Assembly (NCBI GenBank): GCA_963702165.1
Contig: OY969722.1
Span: forward strand, 558,001 to 622,000
Reading direction: 5' to 3'
DNA: 64,000 bases
Origin: Terrimesophilobacter sp963702165
GTDB taxonomy: Bacteria; Actinomycetota; Actinomycetes; Actinomycetales; Microbacteriaceae
Positions 34,892-44,206 of this stretch are shown here, piece after piece. The translations under genes were made by a program, and so were the position numbers. The notes under the pieces were generated by a model. The model was not told the DNA's origin. It saw nothing but the letters and a program-made list of their open reading frames with translations, and made no database searches. Position 1 is the stretch's first letter; each line of letters starts with the position of its first letter.

Positions 34892-35509
34892 GTGGCCCGG
34901 GAGTCAGCTAATCAGGTTTCGTCACGTGTGCTGACGATCCCCAATCTGCTGAGCTTTTTCCGGCTCGCGATGGTGCCGGTCTTCCTCGTTCTGGTGATCA
35001 TCGGCGAAGACGTGCTGGCTCTTCTCGTGCTGGTCGTCTCGACCATCACGGATTTCCTGGACGGCCTGATAGCCAGGCGCCTGAACCAGATCTCCCGGCT
35101 CGGCCAACTGCTCGATCCGGCCGCTGACCGGCTGTTCATCTTCGCGACTCTCATCGGCCTGGCCATCCGTGAGGTGGTGCCCTGGTGGTTGCTCGCGATC
35201 ATCGTCGCGCGCGACGCGATGCTCGTCATCGTCGGCGTGGTGCTCGCCAACCACGGGTACGGCCCGTTGCCGGTGCACCACCTCGGCAAGGCGGCGACCT
35301 TCTGCCTGTTCTGGTCCTTCCCGGTGCTGATGCTCGGGCAGGCGTTCCCCGCGATCGAGTGGCTCAGTGCTCCGGTCGGCTGGGCGTTCGGACTATGGGG
35401 CGCTTTCCTCTACTGGTGGGCAGGATTCCTGTACGTGAAAGAGACGATTCGGGTCATCAGAATCCCTCTAGCGGAAGAGGGTCCCGAATCAGATACGCTG
35501 GGACGCTAG
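34892..35509 (+). CDS. CDP-alcohol phosphatidyltransferase
   Basis: Membrane enzyme of phospholipid synthesis, 205 residues, that swaps CMP of CDP-diacylglycerol for an alcohol. The full signature is present: DFLDGLIARRLNQISRLGQ followed by LLDPAADRLFIF (DX2DGX2AR...GX3DX3D). The most likely acceptor is glycerol 3-phosphate (PgsA-like) or another polyol phosphate, which cannot be told from the motif. GTG start. The garA, ftsR and MerR genes follow on the same strand with short gaps. Confidence 0.92.
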   Translation: MARESANQVSSRVLTIPNLLSFFRLAMVPVFLVLVIIGEDVLALLVLVVSTITDFLDGLIARRLNQISRLGQLLDPAADRLFIFATLIGLAIREVVPWWLLAIIVARDAMLVIVGVVLANHGYGPLPVHHLGKAATFCLFWSFPVLMLGQAFPAIEWLSAPVGWAFGLWGAFLYWWAGFLYVKETIRVIRIPLAEEGPESDTLGR

Positions 35510-35519
35510 GGAGGCACGG

Positions 35520-35990
35520 ATGACCGACGAGCAGAACCACGACCGCCACCCAGTGCACGGGCCGGATGACACTACCGCCCACTTCAGCCAGGAGTTCGAG
35601 GCTCAACTGGCGGCACTCGACGGCGAGTTGACTACCGAGGAGCAGGAGGCAATCGCCGCGCTGCCCTCTGGCTCCGCGCTGCTGATCGTTCGGCGGGGGC
35701 CGAACGTGGGCGCGCGTTTCCTGCTCGACTCCGACGTCACCACGGCTGGACGGCATCCGGATGCCGACATCTTCCTCGACGACGTCACAGTCTCACGTCG
35801 CCACACCGAGTTCCTGCGGCACGGCACGGCATTCGAGATTCGCGACATGGGCTCGCTCAACGGCACCTACTTCGACGGCGTCCGCATCGACACGGCACTG
35901 CTCACCGACGGTGCCGAGGTCCAGATCGGCAAATTCCGGCTCACGTTCTACGCATCGCGGCACGACCTCCGCAAGCGAGAGAGCAAGTAG
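35520..35990 (+). CDS. garA: FHA-domain regulator GarA/OdhI
   Basis: 156 residues. The C-terminal FHA domain has GARFLLDSDVTTAGRHPDAD, SRRHTEF and MGSLNGTYFDGVRI, which bind phosphothreonine. The N-terminus has DDTTAHFSQEFEAQL, matching the ETTS-type site phosphorylated by PknB/PknG in GarA and OdhI; phosphorylation makes the protein bind itself and release 2-oxoglutarate dehydrogenase and glutamate metabolism enzymes (known for the homologues). It overlaps the next gene by a single base at the stop (TAGTG). Confidence 0.94.
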   Translation: MTDEQNHDRHPVHGPDDTTAHFSQEFEAQLAALDGELTTEEQEAIAALPSGSALLIVRRGPNVGARFLLDSDVTTAGRHPDADIFLDDVTVSRRHTEFLRHGTAFEIRDMGSLNGTYFDGVRIDTALLTDGAEVQIGKFRLTFYASRHDLRKRESK

Positions 35991-36691
35991 TGCCGCGTTC
36001 TACGGCCGAGGCGAAGGCGCCCGGCCAGCCTGCGCTATTGAGCATCGGCCAAGTACTCGCACGGTTCACCTCTGAGTTCCCGGACCTCACGCCGTCCAAG
36101 CTGCGCTTCCTCGAGGAGCGCCAGCTGATCTCGCCCGCACGCACCGAGTCGGGCTACCGCAAGTTCTCCCCGGCCGACCTCGACCGGCTGCGCTTCGTGC
36201 TCACCATGCAGCGCGACCACTACCTGCCGCTCAAAGTCATCCGCGGCCTTCTCGACGAACTCGACGCCGGCCGGCAGCCAGAACTGCCGGGCGCGGTCAG
36301 CGGGCCAGTCCCGTCGATCCTGCCGAGCGACAGGCGGCTGCAGCGCGACGAACTGCTGCGAGAGGCCGGCGCATCGCCCAGCCTGCTGGCGGATGCCGTC
36401 TCGGCGTCGCTGATCACACCGGCCGACTGGTACGGGGAAGACGCCGTCTCGGTGCTGCGCGCCCTGGTTGAGCTTCAGCGCAGCGGCATAGAGCCGCGCC
36501 ACCTGCGCGGTTTCCGCGCCGCGGCGGAACGCGAACTGGGACTGATTGAGAGTGCTTTGATCCCGGTCGCGCGCCGCAACGACGCGTCAAGCCGGGCAAA
36601 GGCGACCGAACTCGCCAAGGAAATAGCAGGTCAGCTGGAGATTGTGCGATCGAGCCTGATCCGCTCGGCGCTGTCCAGGCTGACCCAGTGA
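35990..36691 (+). CDS. ftsR: MerR-family regulator FtsR-like
   Basis: 233 residues. The N-terminal winged helix reads LSIGQVLARFTSEFPDLTPS followed by KLRFLEERQLISPARTESGYRKFSPADLDRLRF, which is the FtsR/Rv1828 group. In C. glutamicum FtsR activates ftsZ and affects cell shape. The C-terminal helical region is effector-free. GTG start within the garA stop. Synteny with garA and a second MerR gene supports the call. Confidence 0.9.
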   Translation: MPRSTAEAKAPGQPALLSIGQVLARFTSEFPDLTPSKLRFLEERQLISPARTESGYRKFSPADLDRLRFVLTMQRDHYLPLKVIRGLLDELDAGRQPELPGAVSGPVPSILPSDRRLQRDELLREAGASPSLLADAVSASLITPADWYGEDAVSVLRALVELQRSGIEPRHLRGFRAAAERELGLIESALIPVARRNDASSRAKATELAKEIAGQLEIVRSSLIRSALSRLTQ

Positions 36692-36812
36692 GCGTGGACG
36701 ACACGCCGCAGCGCTTGGGCGGGATGTCGTTGCCTGCGGCAGGTGTCATGGGTACCGTGGAGTCAGCGGATCGGGCCCTCGGCTCGAGCGCGGGAGGCGA
36801 GAGGCAAACAGT

Positions 36813-37364
36813 ATGAGCGAAGTAAGCAGTCGCAGCGAGGAGACCCGCTACGATCTCGGTCTGCTGTTCACCGACGGGCTGCCCGAGATGGACGACGACG
36901 CCGGCTACCGCGGTGCGGTGGCCGCACGTGCTGCCGGTATCAGCTACCGCCAGCTCGACTACTGGGCCCGCACCGGGCTCGTCGAGCCGACAGTGCGCGG
37001 CGCGAGCGGCTCCGGGTCGCAGCGCCTCTACGGCTTCCGCGACATCCTGGTGCTCAAGCTCGTCAAGCGCCTGCTCGACACCGGCATCTCGCTCCAGCAG
37101 ATCCGGGTCGCCGTGAACCAGCTTCGCGAAGCCGGCATCAACGACCTCGCCCAGACGACACTCATGAGCGACGGCGCGAGCGTGTACCTGTGCACCTCGA
37201 ACGACGAGGTCATCGACCTGGTCAGCCGCGGTCAGGGCGTCTTCGGCATCGCGGTCGGCAAGGTGCTCCGCGAGGTCGAGTCCAGCCTCGTCGAACTCGA
37301 CTCCGTCGCTGCCGCTGACCCGCAGGACGAGCTCGCCGCTCGCCGCGCCAGCCGCGCCTCCTGA
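36813..37364 (+). CDS. MerR-family regulator (Rv1830-like)
   Basis: 183 residues. YRGAVAARAAGISYRQLDYW and ARTGLVEPTVRGASGSGSQR and LYGFRDILVLKLVKRLLDTG form a MerR DNA-binding domain that recognises unusual spacing without a metal. In other actinobacteria a DUF151 bifunctional nuclease gene stands between the FtsR and this regulator; here only a 121-nt gap is present. It ends beside a family-2 palindrome. Confidence 0.88.
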   Translation: MSEVSSRSEETRYDLGLLFTDGLPEMDDDAGYRGAVAARAAGISYRQLDYWARTGLVEPTVRGASGSGSQRLYGFRDILVLKLVKRLLDTGISLQQIRVAVNQLREAGINDLAQTTLMSDGASVYLCTSNDEVIDLVSRGQGVFGIAVGKVLREVESSLVELDSVAAADPQDELAARRASRAS

Positions 37365-37371
37365 CGCTTCC

Positions 37372-37506
37372 CGCCCCCGTTCCGGACAGCCGCCGTTGTT
37401 CGGGCGCTCCGCGTTGCCTCCGGACAGCCGCCGCGGTGCGGCCATCCCGCGCCCGTTCCGGACAGCCGCGACCGGTGCGCGAGGCGCGGATGTCCGCAGC
37501 GGGCGC
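37372..37506. repeat. Intergenic palindrome cluster (family 2)
   Basis: The right-hand unit (about 37449-37506) has arms GCGCCCGTTCCGGACA and TGTCCGCAGCGGGCGC, nearly complementary, like those at 4025-4082. To its left lie two further half-site copies, CCCCGTTCCGGACAGCCGCC (from 37375) and CTCCGGACAGCCGCC (from 37418), in the same orientation. It sits between convergent stop codons of the MerR and ParA genes. Confidence 0.75.
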
Positions 37507-37542
37507 GTAACCCCGCTTCGCGGCACCTCCGGCTAGTCGGCG

Positions 37543-38364
37543 TCAGTGCGCGACGGCGCCCGCTTCTGTCCCCGGCGCGTGGATGCGGCCGGCGCGGATG
37601 ACGCGCTCAAGCAGCTGGTCGAAGTTGCGGGCCATCTCCTGGGCGCTCTCGCCCGGCCACATGTGCAGCGGCTTGGCGGCGCCCTGTGCCTGTTGCAGGC
37701 TCGTGCGCTCCGGCAGTTGCGGGCTCAGCACGAGCGGCCCGAACATGTCGCGCAGCTCCTTGATGCGGAACTGGTGCTCGAGCGACTGCACGCGCACCCG
37801 GTTCACGATGATGCCCAGCGGCTGAAGTCTGGGGGAGAGGCCCCGGCGGATCTCCTCGATCGCGCGCAGCGCACGGTCGGCGGCAGCGACCGAGAACAGC
37901 CCGGGCTCGGTGACGACCGTCACGCGGTCACTCGCCGCCCACGCGGTGCGGGTGAGGGCGTTCAGCGACGGCGCACAGTCGATGAGCACCAGGTCGTACT
38001 CCTGCTCGACCGCGGCGAGGGCCTCCTCGAGCTTCCAGATGTCCCGGATGCTCGGATGCGGGCCGTCGAAGTTGATGGCGGACGGGCTGCCGACGAGCAC
38101 GTCGACCTTGCCTGGCCGGCCGCGGGTCCAGCCGCTCGGGGCGATCGCGGCCCGCACGACCTTCTCCTTGGGCGACGCCAGGACGTCGGCAATGTTGAGA
38201 TGACCGGCGACCGAGATGTCCATCCCGGTCGAGACGTCCGACTGCGGGTCGAGGTCGACGACGAGGGTCCGCAAACCGCGGGCGAAAGCTGCTGAGGTGA
38301 GCCCGAGCGTCACGGTCGTCTTTCCGACCCCGCCCTTGAGGGAACTGACGCTGAGTACATGCAC
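37543..38364 (-). CDS. ParA-family ATPase
   Basis: 273 residues. The deviant Walker A SSLKGGVGKTTVTLG is at residues 7-21, followed by VVDLDPQSDVSTGMD (Walker A') and VLIDCAPSLNALT (Walker B). Such ATPases move chromosomes, plasmids or cell-pole complexes. No ParB gene is adjacent, and chromosomal parAB lies elsewhere in actinobacteria, so this is an orphan ParA. GTG start at 38364; the longer open frame is not family-like. Confidence 0.9.
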   Translation of the reverse strand: MHVLSVSSLKGGVGKTTVTLGLTSAAFARGLRTLVVDLDPQSDVSTGMDISVAGHLNIADVLASPKEKVVRAAIAPSGWTRGRPGKVDVLVGSPSAINFDGPHPSIRDIWKLEEALAAVEQEYDLVLIDCAPSLNALTRTAWAASDRVTVVTEPGLFSVAAADRALRAIEEIRRGLSPRLQPLGIIVNRVRVQSLEHQFRIKELRDMFGPLVLSPQLPERTSLQQAQGAAKPLHMWPGESAQEMARNFDQLLERVIRAGRIHAPGTEAGAVAH

Positions 38365-38488
38365 GGAAAACCACGATACCTTCCTGAGACTTAGAGATTG
38401 CAGAACTTGTCGCTCGAGTGTCGGCATTCTCTCCGATTCACACGGTGCCGTCCCTCTAAAGTGGAGAAATCTTTCGAAGGGACAATGG

Positions 38489-41400
38489 ATGTTCAAGAAG
38501 ATCCTCGTGGCCAACCGCGGTGAAATCGCCATCCGCGCTTTCCGGGCGGCATTCGAGTTGGGGGCGGAAACCGTCGCGGTGTTCCCCTATGAGGATCGCA
38601 ACTCCATGCACCGGCTGAAGGCCGATGAGTCGTACCAGATCGGCGAGAAGGGGCATCCGGTTCGCGCCTACCTCAACGTGGACGAGATCATCCGGGTGGC
38701 GAAGGCCAGTGGCGCCGACGCGATCTACCCTGGCTACGGCTTCCTCTCCGAGAACCCGCAGTTGGCCGCAGCCGCAGCCCGAGAGGGCATCACCTTCATC
38801 GGCCCCGGCCAGAAGGTGCTCGAGATGGCCGGTAACAAGGTCACCGCCAAGGAACACGCGATCGCTGCAGGTGTGCCAGTACTGAGGTCGACGCCGGCGT
38901 CCAGTGACATCGACGAACTCGTGGCAGGGGCAGCCGACATCGGCTTCCCGGTCTTCGCGAAAGCGGTGGCAGGCGGTGGTGGTCGCGGGATGCGCCGAGT
39001 GAACTCGCTCGACGAGCTGCGGCCCGCGCTCGAAGCGGCGATGCGGGAGGCAGAGAGCGCATTCGGCGACCCCAACATGTTCCTCGAGCAGGCCGTGCTG
39101 CGCCCACGCCACGTCGAGGTGCAAATCCTCGCTGACAACGCCGGCGACACGGTGCACCTGTTCGAGCGTGACTGCTCCGTGCAGCGGCGCAACCAGAAGG
39201 TCATCGAGATCGCGCCGGCGCCGAACCTGGACGACAGCATCCGGCAGGCGCTCTACCGGGATGCCATCGCCTTCGCCAAGTCGATCGGCTACCAGAACGC
39301 CGGAACCGTCGAGTTCCTCATCGACACGGTCGGCGACCGGGCCGGACAGCACGTCTTCATCGAGATGAACCCGCGAATCCAGGTCGAGCACACGGTCACC
39401 GAGGAGGTGACGGATGTCGACCTCGTGCAGGCGCAGATGCGCATCGCGTTCGGTGAGAGCCTCACCGACCTCGGCCTCAGCCAGGAGAACATCACGCTGC
39501 ATGGATCGGCGCTGCAGTGCCGCATCACGACCGAGGATCCGACTCAGGACTTCCGCCCAGACACCGGCCGGCTCACCACCTACCGCTCGCCCGGCGGCGG
39601 CGGCGTCCGCCTCGACGGCGGAACCATCAACCCCGGCGCGAGCATCAGCGCGCACTTCGACTCGATGCTCGTCAAGATGACCTGCCGCGGACGCGACTTC
39701 GGCGCAGCGGTGAAGCGTGCCCGTCGCGGGCTCGCCGAGTTCCGCATCCGCGGGGTGGCAACCAACATCTCGTTCCTGCAGGCGGTGCTCGACGACCCGA
39801 GCTTCGCCGCGGGCGACCTGAGCACGAGCTTCATCGACGAGCGGCCCGAACTGCTGCACGCGCGGCACTCGAAGGACCGCGGCACCAAGATCCTCACCTG
39901 GCTCGCCGACGTCACGGTGAACCAGCCCAACGGCGCCGGTACCGGGCTGATCGACCCCGCACTGAAGCTGCCGAACGTGGACATCACGACGCCGGCACCG
40001 GCCGGCTCCCGGCAGCGACTGCTGGAGCTCGGGCCGAAGGGCTTCGCGGAGGCTCTGCGCGCTCAGACGCCGCTGGCGGTGACCGAGACCACCTTCCGTG
40101 ACGCGCACCAGTCGCTGCTGGCGACCCGCGTGCGCACCAAGGACCTGCTCGCGGTCGCGCCTTACGTGGCACGCATGACCCCAGAGCTGCTCTCGGTCGA
40201 GGCGTGGGGCGGCGCGACCTACGACGTGGCGCTGCGCTTCCTCGGCGAGGACCCGTGGGAGCGGCTCGCGTCGCTACGCGAGGCAATGCCCAACGTGGCG
40301 CTGCAGATGCTGCTGCGCGGGCGCAACACCGTCGGCTACACGCCGTACCCGACGAAGGTGACCGACGCGTTTGTGCGCGAGGCCGCGGCAACCGGTGTCG
40401 ATATCTTCCGCGTCTTCGACGCGCTCAATGATGTCGACCAGATGCGCCCGGCGGTCGACGCGGTGCTCGAAACCGGGACCGCGGTGGCGGAGGTCGCCCT
40501 GTGCTACACCGGCGACCTGCTCGACCCGGCCGAGGACCTGTACACGCTCGACTACTACCTGCGCCTGGCCGAGCAGATCGTCGACGCTGGCGCGCATGTG
40601 ATCGCCATCAAGGACATGGCCGGCCTGTTGCGTGCCGGTGCGGCGGAGAAACTGGTCGCCGCGCTGCGCGACCATTTCGACCAGCCTGTGCACGTGCACA
40701 CCCACGACACCGCAGGTGGTCAGCTCGCCACCCTGCTGGCCGCCGCACGTGCTGGGGCGGATGCGGTTGACGTCGCCAGCGCTCCGATGGCTGGCACGAC
40801 CAGCCAGCCGTCGGCATCCGCCCTCGTCGCAGCCCTCGCCAACACCGAGCGGGACACCGGACTGTCGCTCGCGGCCGTCTCCGACCTGGAGCCGTACTGG
40901 GAGGCCGTGCGCCACGTCTACAAGCCATTCGAATCGGGTCTCGCCGGCCCGACCGGCCGCGTCTACCACCACGAGATCCCCGGCGGCCAGCTGTCGAACC
41001 TGCGCACCCAGGCGGTCGCGCTCGGACTCGGCGACCGCTTTGAGAAGATCGAGGACCTCTACGCGGCGGCCAACCGCATCCTCGGTCGCCCGCCCAAGGT
41101 GACGCCGTCATCGAAGGTCGTTGGCGACCTCGCGCTCGCCCTTGTCGCGGCCGACGCCGACCCGGACGACTTCGAGCAGAACCCGCAGAACTACGACATC
41201 CCGGACTCGGTAGTCGCGTTCATGGCAGGCGAGCTGGGCGACCTGCCCGGCGGATGGCCGGAGCCGTTCCGCAGCAAGGTGCTGAAGGGCCGCAACGTCG
41301 ATATTTCCATCGAGCCGCTGAATCACGAGGACAGCGCAGCGCTCGACGCCGATTCGCTGACCCGTCGCGCGGCGCTCAACCGGCTGCTGTTCCCGCAGCC

Positions 41401-41887
41401 GACGAAAATCTTCGAGGATGTTCGCGAGCAGTATGGCGACCTGTCGGTGGTCAGCACAGTCGACTACCTGTACGGACTGCACCAGGGCAACGAGCACTCG
41501 GTCGAGATTGCGAAGGGCGTCAACCTGCTTGTCGGGCTCGAGGCCATCGGCGAGGCGGACGAGAAGGGCATGCGCACTGTCATGGCCATCATCAACGGCC
41601 AGCTGCGCCCCGTGTTCGTGCGAGACCGGAGCATCAAGGTGGAGACCCGCATCGCAGAGAGGGCGGATCCGAGCCAGCAGGGTCAGGTCGCGGCACCGTT
41701 CTCGGGCGTTGCGACGACGCAGGTCGAGGTGGGGGAGTCCGTCGTCGCCGGCCAGGTCGTCGCCACCATCGAGGCCATGAAGATGGAAGCCTCCATCACA
41801 ACGCCGGTTGCGGGGACGGTGAAGCGGATGCCCGTCACCGGCACCCAGCAGGTCGAGGGCCAGGACCTCATCGTCGAGATCGAATGA
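38489..41887 (+). CDS. pyc: Pyruvate carboxylase
   Basis: Biotin enzyme of 1132 residues that makes oxaloacetate from pyruvate, bicarbonate and ATP. Biotin carboxylase about 1-450 (MFKKILVANRGEIAIRAFR, the ATP loop AVAGGGGRGMRRV, FIEMNPRIQVEHTVTEE); carboxyltransferase about 530-810 (TTFRDAHQSLLATRVRTKD, metal His pair in VHVHTHDTAGGQLATLLAA); tetramerisation PYC_OADA part to about 1010; biotinyl domain with lysine K1098 in EAMKMEAS. GAAGGGACA precedes the ATG. Standard length. Monocistronic. Confidence 0.97.
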   Translation: MFKKILVANRGEIAIRAFRAAFELGAETVAVFPYEDRNSMHRLKADESYQIGEKGHPVRAYLNVDEIIRVAKASGADAIYPGYGFLSENPQLAAAAAREGITFIGPGQKVLEMAGNKVTAKEHAIAAGVPVLRSTPASSDIDELVAGAADIGFPVFAKAVAGGGGRGMRRVNSLDELRPALEAAMREAESAFGDPNMFLEQAVLRPRHVEVQILADNAGDTVHLFERDCSVQRRNQKVIEIAPAPNLDDSIRQALYRDAIAFAKSIGYQNAGTVEFLIDTVGDRAGQHVFIEMNPRIQVEHTVTEEVTDVDLVQAQMRIAFGESLTDLGLSQENITLHGSALQCRITTEDPTQDFRPDTGRLTTYRSPGGGGVRLDGGTINPGASISAHFDSMLVKMTCRGRDFGAAVKRARRGLAEFRIRGVATNISFLQAVLDDPSFAAGDLSTSFIDERPELLHARHSKDRGTKILTWLADVTVNQPNGAGTGLIDPALKLPNVDITTPAPAGSRQRLLELGPKGFAEALRAQTPLAVTETTFRDAHQSLLATRVRTKDLLAVAPYVARMTPELLSVEAWGGATYDVALRFLGEDPWERLASLREAMPNVALQMLLRGRNTVGYTPYPTKVTDAFVREAAATGVDIFRVFDALNDVDQMRPAVDAVLETGTAVAEVALCYTGDLLDPAEDLYTLDYYLRLAEQIVDAGAHVIAIKDMAGLLRAGAAEKLVAALRDHFDQPVHVHTHDTAGGQLATLLAAARAGADAVDVASAPMAGTTSQPSASALVAALANTERDTGLSLAAVSDLEPYWEAVRHVYKPFESGLAGPTGRVYHHEIPGGQLSNLRTQAVALGLGDRFEKIEDLYAAANRILGRPPKVTPSSKVVGDLALALVAADADPDDFEQNPQNYDIPDSVVAFMAGELGDLPGGWPEPFRSKVLKGRNVDISIEPLNHEDSAALDADSLTRRAALNRLLFPQPTKIFEDVREQYGDLSVVSTVDYLYGLHQGNEHSVEIAKGVNLLVGLEAIGEADEKGMRTVMAIINGQLRPVFVRDRSIKVETRIAERADPSQQGQVAAPFSGVATTQVEVGESVVAGQVVATIEAMKMEASITTPVAGTVKRMPVTGTQQVEGQDLIVEIE

Positions 41888-41889
41888 GG

Positions 41890-42792
41890 TCAGGCTCCTT
41901 CGCTCGCCAGCTCTTCCATGCCGAGGTACACCATCCGGTGGGATAGCCATTCGATCAGCGCCTCCGCGGTCTCGTTGATCTCCCCGGCCGCATAGTGGTC
42001 GGGATCCCAGGCCATCCAGTCGGTGATGGTGACCGGTTCGCCCAGTGAGGTGATCGGAATGCGGGCGAGATTGTAGCGGGACGGGCCGACCCCGATGGCG
42101 AGTCCGCGGCCGGCGGCGGCCAACGACTGTGCGACGTGCGTCGATGAGACCTCGTTGCGGTAGCTGAACCTGAGCTGTCGTGCCGCCGCGGCCGATTCGA
42201 ACGACCTGCGGATGGCGCTGCCCGGCCGGATGCTGAGCAGCGGCAGGTCCTCGAGTTCGGCGATGTCGACACTGGCGCGCCCGGCAAGCGGGTTGGATGC
42301 AAGGCATTGCACGGCCACCGTCGCTTCCATGAGAGCGCGACGCGCGAACCGTGCCGGAGGTTCGGTCGTGCCGAAGGCGATGTCGACCTCGGCGCGCTCC
42401 AGCAGCGGGTAGACCTCGCTGGGAGCAACCTCTTGGACGTCACTGATGATCGGACCGGTTCCCGCGATGAAGGGCGCCAGCAGGTGCTCGAGGACGGTCG
42501 GCGGGCAGGCGACGGTCAGGTTGAGTTCGCCCGCGCCGAGCGAATCCATCACCTCGAGACCTTGGTCGACGCGCGCACGGATGTCTCGCGCGATCGGGTA
42601 GAAGCGCTGTCCGGCGCGGTTCAGTCGCATTCCCCCGGCAGTGCGGTCGAAGAGCGGGAAGCCGAAAGACTTCTCCAGCGCCGCGATCTGGCGGGACAGT
42701 GACGGCTGGGTGATGAAGCATTCTTGGGCCGCGGCCGTGACCGTGCCGTGTTCGGCCACGGCAAGGAAATAGTCGATTATTCGCAGCTCCAC
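41890..42792 (-). CDS. LysR-family regulator
   Basis: 300 residues. The N-terminal winged helix is LRIIDYFLAVAEHGTVTAAA followed by QECFITQPSLSRQIAALEKSFG; the rest is a type 2 periplasmic-binding-like effector domain. GTG start with GGAGG 5 nt upstream. It is divergent from the transporter-amidohydrolase-deacylase operon. The direct repeat CTATG (42793 and 42806), in its own promoter region, could be part of its binding site. It probably activates the operon when the substrate is present (inference). Confidence 0.92.
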   Translation of the reverse strand: MELRIIDYFLAVAEHGTVTAAAQECFITQPSLSRQIAALEKSFGFPLFDRTAGGMRLNRAGQRFYPIARDIRARVDQGLEVMDSLGAGELNLTVACPPTVLEHLLAPFIAGTGPIISDVQEVAPSEVYPLLERAEVDIAFGTTEPPARFARRALMEATVAVQCLASNPLAGRASVDIAELEDLPLLSIRPGSAIRRSFESAAAARQLRFSYRNEVSSTHVAQSLAAAGRGLAIGVGPSRYNLARIPITSLGEPVTITDWMAWDPDHYAAGEINETAEALIEWLSHRMVYLGMEELASEGA

Positions 42793-42898
42793 CTATGCCT
42801 CCAAGCTATGACCTCCAGCCTACGCAGGCATTAGACAACATGGCTGGGAAGAGCGCAGAGTAGCGGGAAGCATTTTCCCCCGCTTCAGAAAGAGCCCT

Positions 42899-44206
42899 AT
42901 GTCAACGACGACCCCAGAAGTCCGTCAGCGCAGATCCGTCATCGGAGCCTTCGCCGGCACCGCGATCGAGTGGTACGACTTCTACATCTTCGGCACCGCT
43001 GCTGCACTGGTATTCGGCAAGGTGTTCTACCCCGATATCGATCCTGCCGCCGCGCTGATGGCATCCTTCGCAACGTTCTGGGTCGGCTTCCTCGCCCGCC
43101 CGCTCGGCGGTTTCATCTTCGGTCACTTCGGTGACAAGTTCGGCCGCAAGAACACCCTCGTCGTCACGCTCGTGCTGATGGGCGCGGCCACGACGCTGAT
43201 CGGTGTGCTTCCCGGCTATGCGCAGATCGGGCTGGCGGCGCCCATCCTGCTGATCGTGCTGCGCGCCTGTCAGGGACTTGCCGTCGGCGGTGAGTGGGGT
43301 GGAGCAGTGCTCCTCGCCACCGAGAACGCCAAGGAGGGCAAGAAGGGCTCCGCGGGAGCCTGGGTGCAGCAGGGATCACCGGCCGGTTCCATCCTTGCCA
43401 CGCTGATCTTCCTGCTCGTCGGCCAGCTGCCGAACGAGGCCTTCATGAGCTGGGGATGGCGCATTCCGTTCCTGCTCTCCGCGGTACTGGTCGTCGTTGG
43501 GCTCATCATCCGCCTGAAGGTGGAAGAGTCCGAGGACTTCGTCAAGGCGCGTGAGAAGAAGCAGGTCGTCAAGGTCCCGCTCGTCGAGGTCTTCCGCTAC
43601 TCGCCGTCGCTCGTGCTGTTCGGCGTCATCGCATCCGTGCTCGGCATCTCGATCGCCTACTTCACCAACACCTTCCTGCTCGCCTGGACGACCGGGGAGC
43701 TGGGCATCGAACGCCAGGTCATGCTCAACGTGCTGCTCGGCACGGCGATCCTGCAGTTCATCTGGCAGCCGATTGCCGCGCGCATCGCCGAGAAGATCGG
43801 CGCGATGAAGGTCATGATCGGCGGGCTGCTGTTCAATCTGGTGCTGACCGTCCCGTTCTTCATGGCCATCCAATCGGCCAGTGTCCCGCTCATCGCCATC
43901 ATGCTCGGGCTCACCATCATCGGTGGCACCGCGTACTACGCGATGCTCGCCACCTTCCTGGCAAGCGCCTTCCCCCCGCACGTGCGCTACACCGGCGTCT
44001 CGGCCGCGTACCAGATCTGCGCCACGATCTTCGGGGGATCGACGCCGCTTCTGGCGCAGGGCATTCTCACCGCGTCCGGCGGAAGCGCGTGGGCCGTGGC
44101 CGCTCTGTACGGCGGGTTCGTGATCATCACGATCCTGGGCGTGCTCGGGCTTGCCTCGCGGATCAAGAGCCGCGAATCGAAGGAGCAGCAGACCGTTGCA
44201 GCCTGA
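42899..44206 (+). CDS. MFS transporter, metabolite:H+ symporter group
   Basis: 435 residues with 12 helices. The MHS (PF00083-type) signature GTAIEWYDFYIFGTAAALVF at the N-terminus, RPLGGFIFGHFGDKFGRKN in loop 2-3 and RACQGLAVGGEWGGAVLLA in helix 4-5 are clear. Members take up organic acids, betaines or aromatic acids with protons. As the first gene of a three-gene operon it should import the compound that the next two enzymes cut. The ATG is at 42899-42901. Confidence 0.93.
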   Translation: MSTTTPEVRQRRSVIGAFAGTAIEWYDFYIFGTAAALVFGKVFYPDIDPAAALMASFATFWVGFLARPLGGFIFGHFGDKFGRKNTLVVTLVLMGAATTLIGVLPGYAQIGLAAPILLIVLRACQGLAVGGEWGGAVLLATENAKEGKKGSAGAWVQQGSPAGSILATLIFLLVGQLPNEAFMSWGWRIPFLLSAVLVVVGLIIRLKVEESEDFVKAREKKQVVKVPLVEVFRYSPSLVLFGVIASVLGISIAYFTNTFLLAWTTGELGIERQVMLNVLLGTAILQFIWQPIAARIAEKIGAMKVMIGGLLFNLVLTVPFFMAIQSASVPLIAIMLGLTIIGGTAYYAMLATFLASAFPPHVRYTGVSAAYQICATIFGGSTPLLAQGILTASGGSAWAVAALYGGFVIITILGVLGLASRIKSRESKEQQTVAA

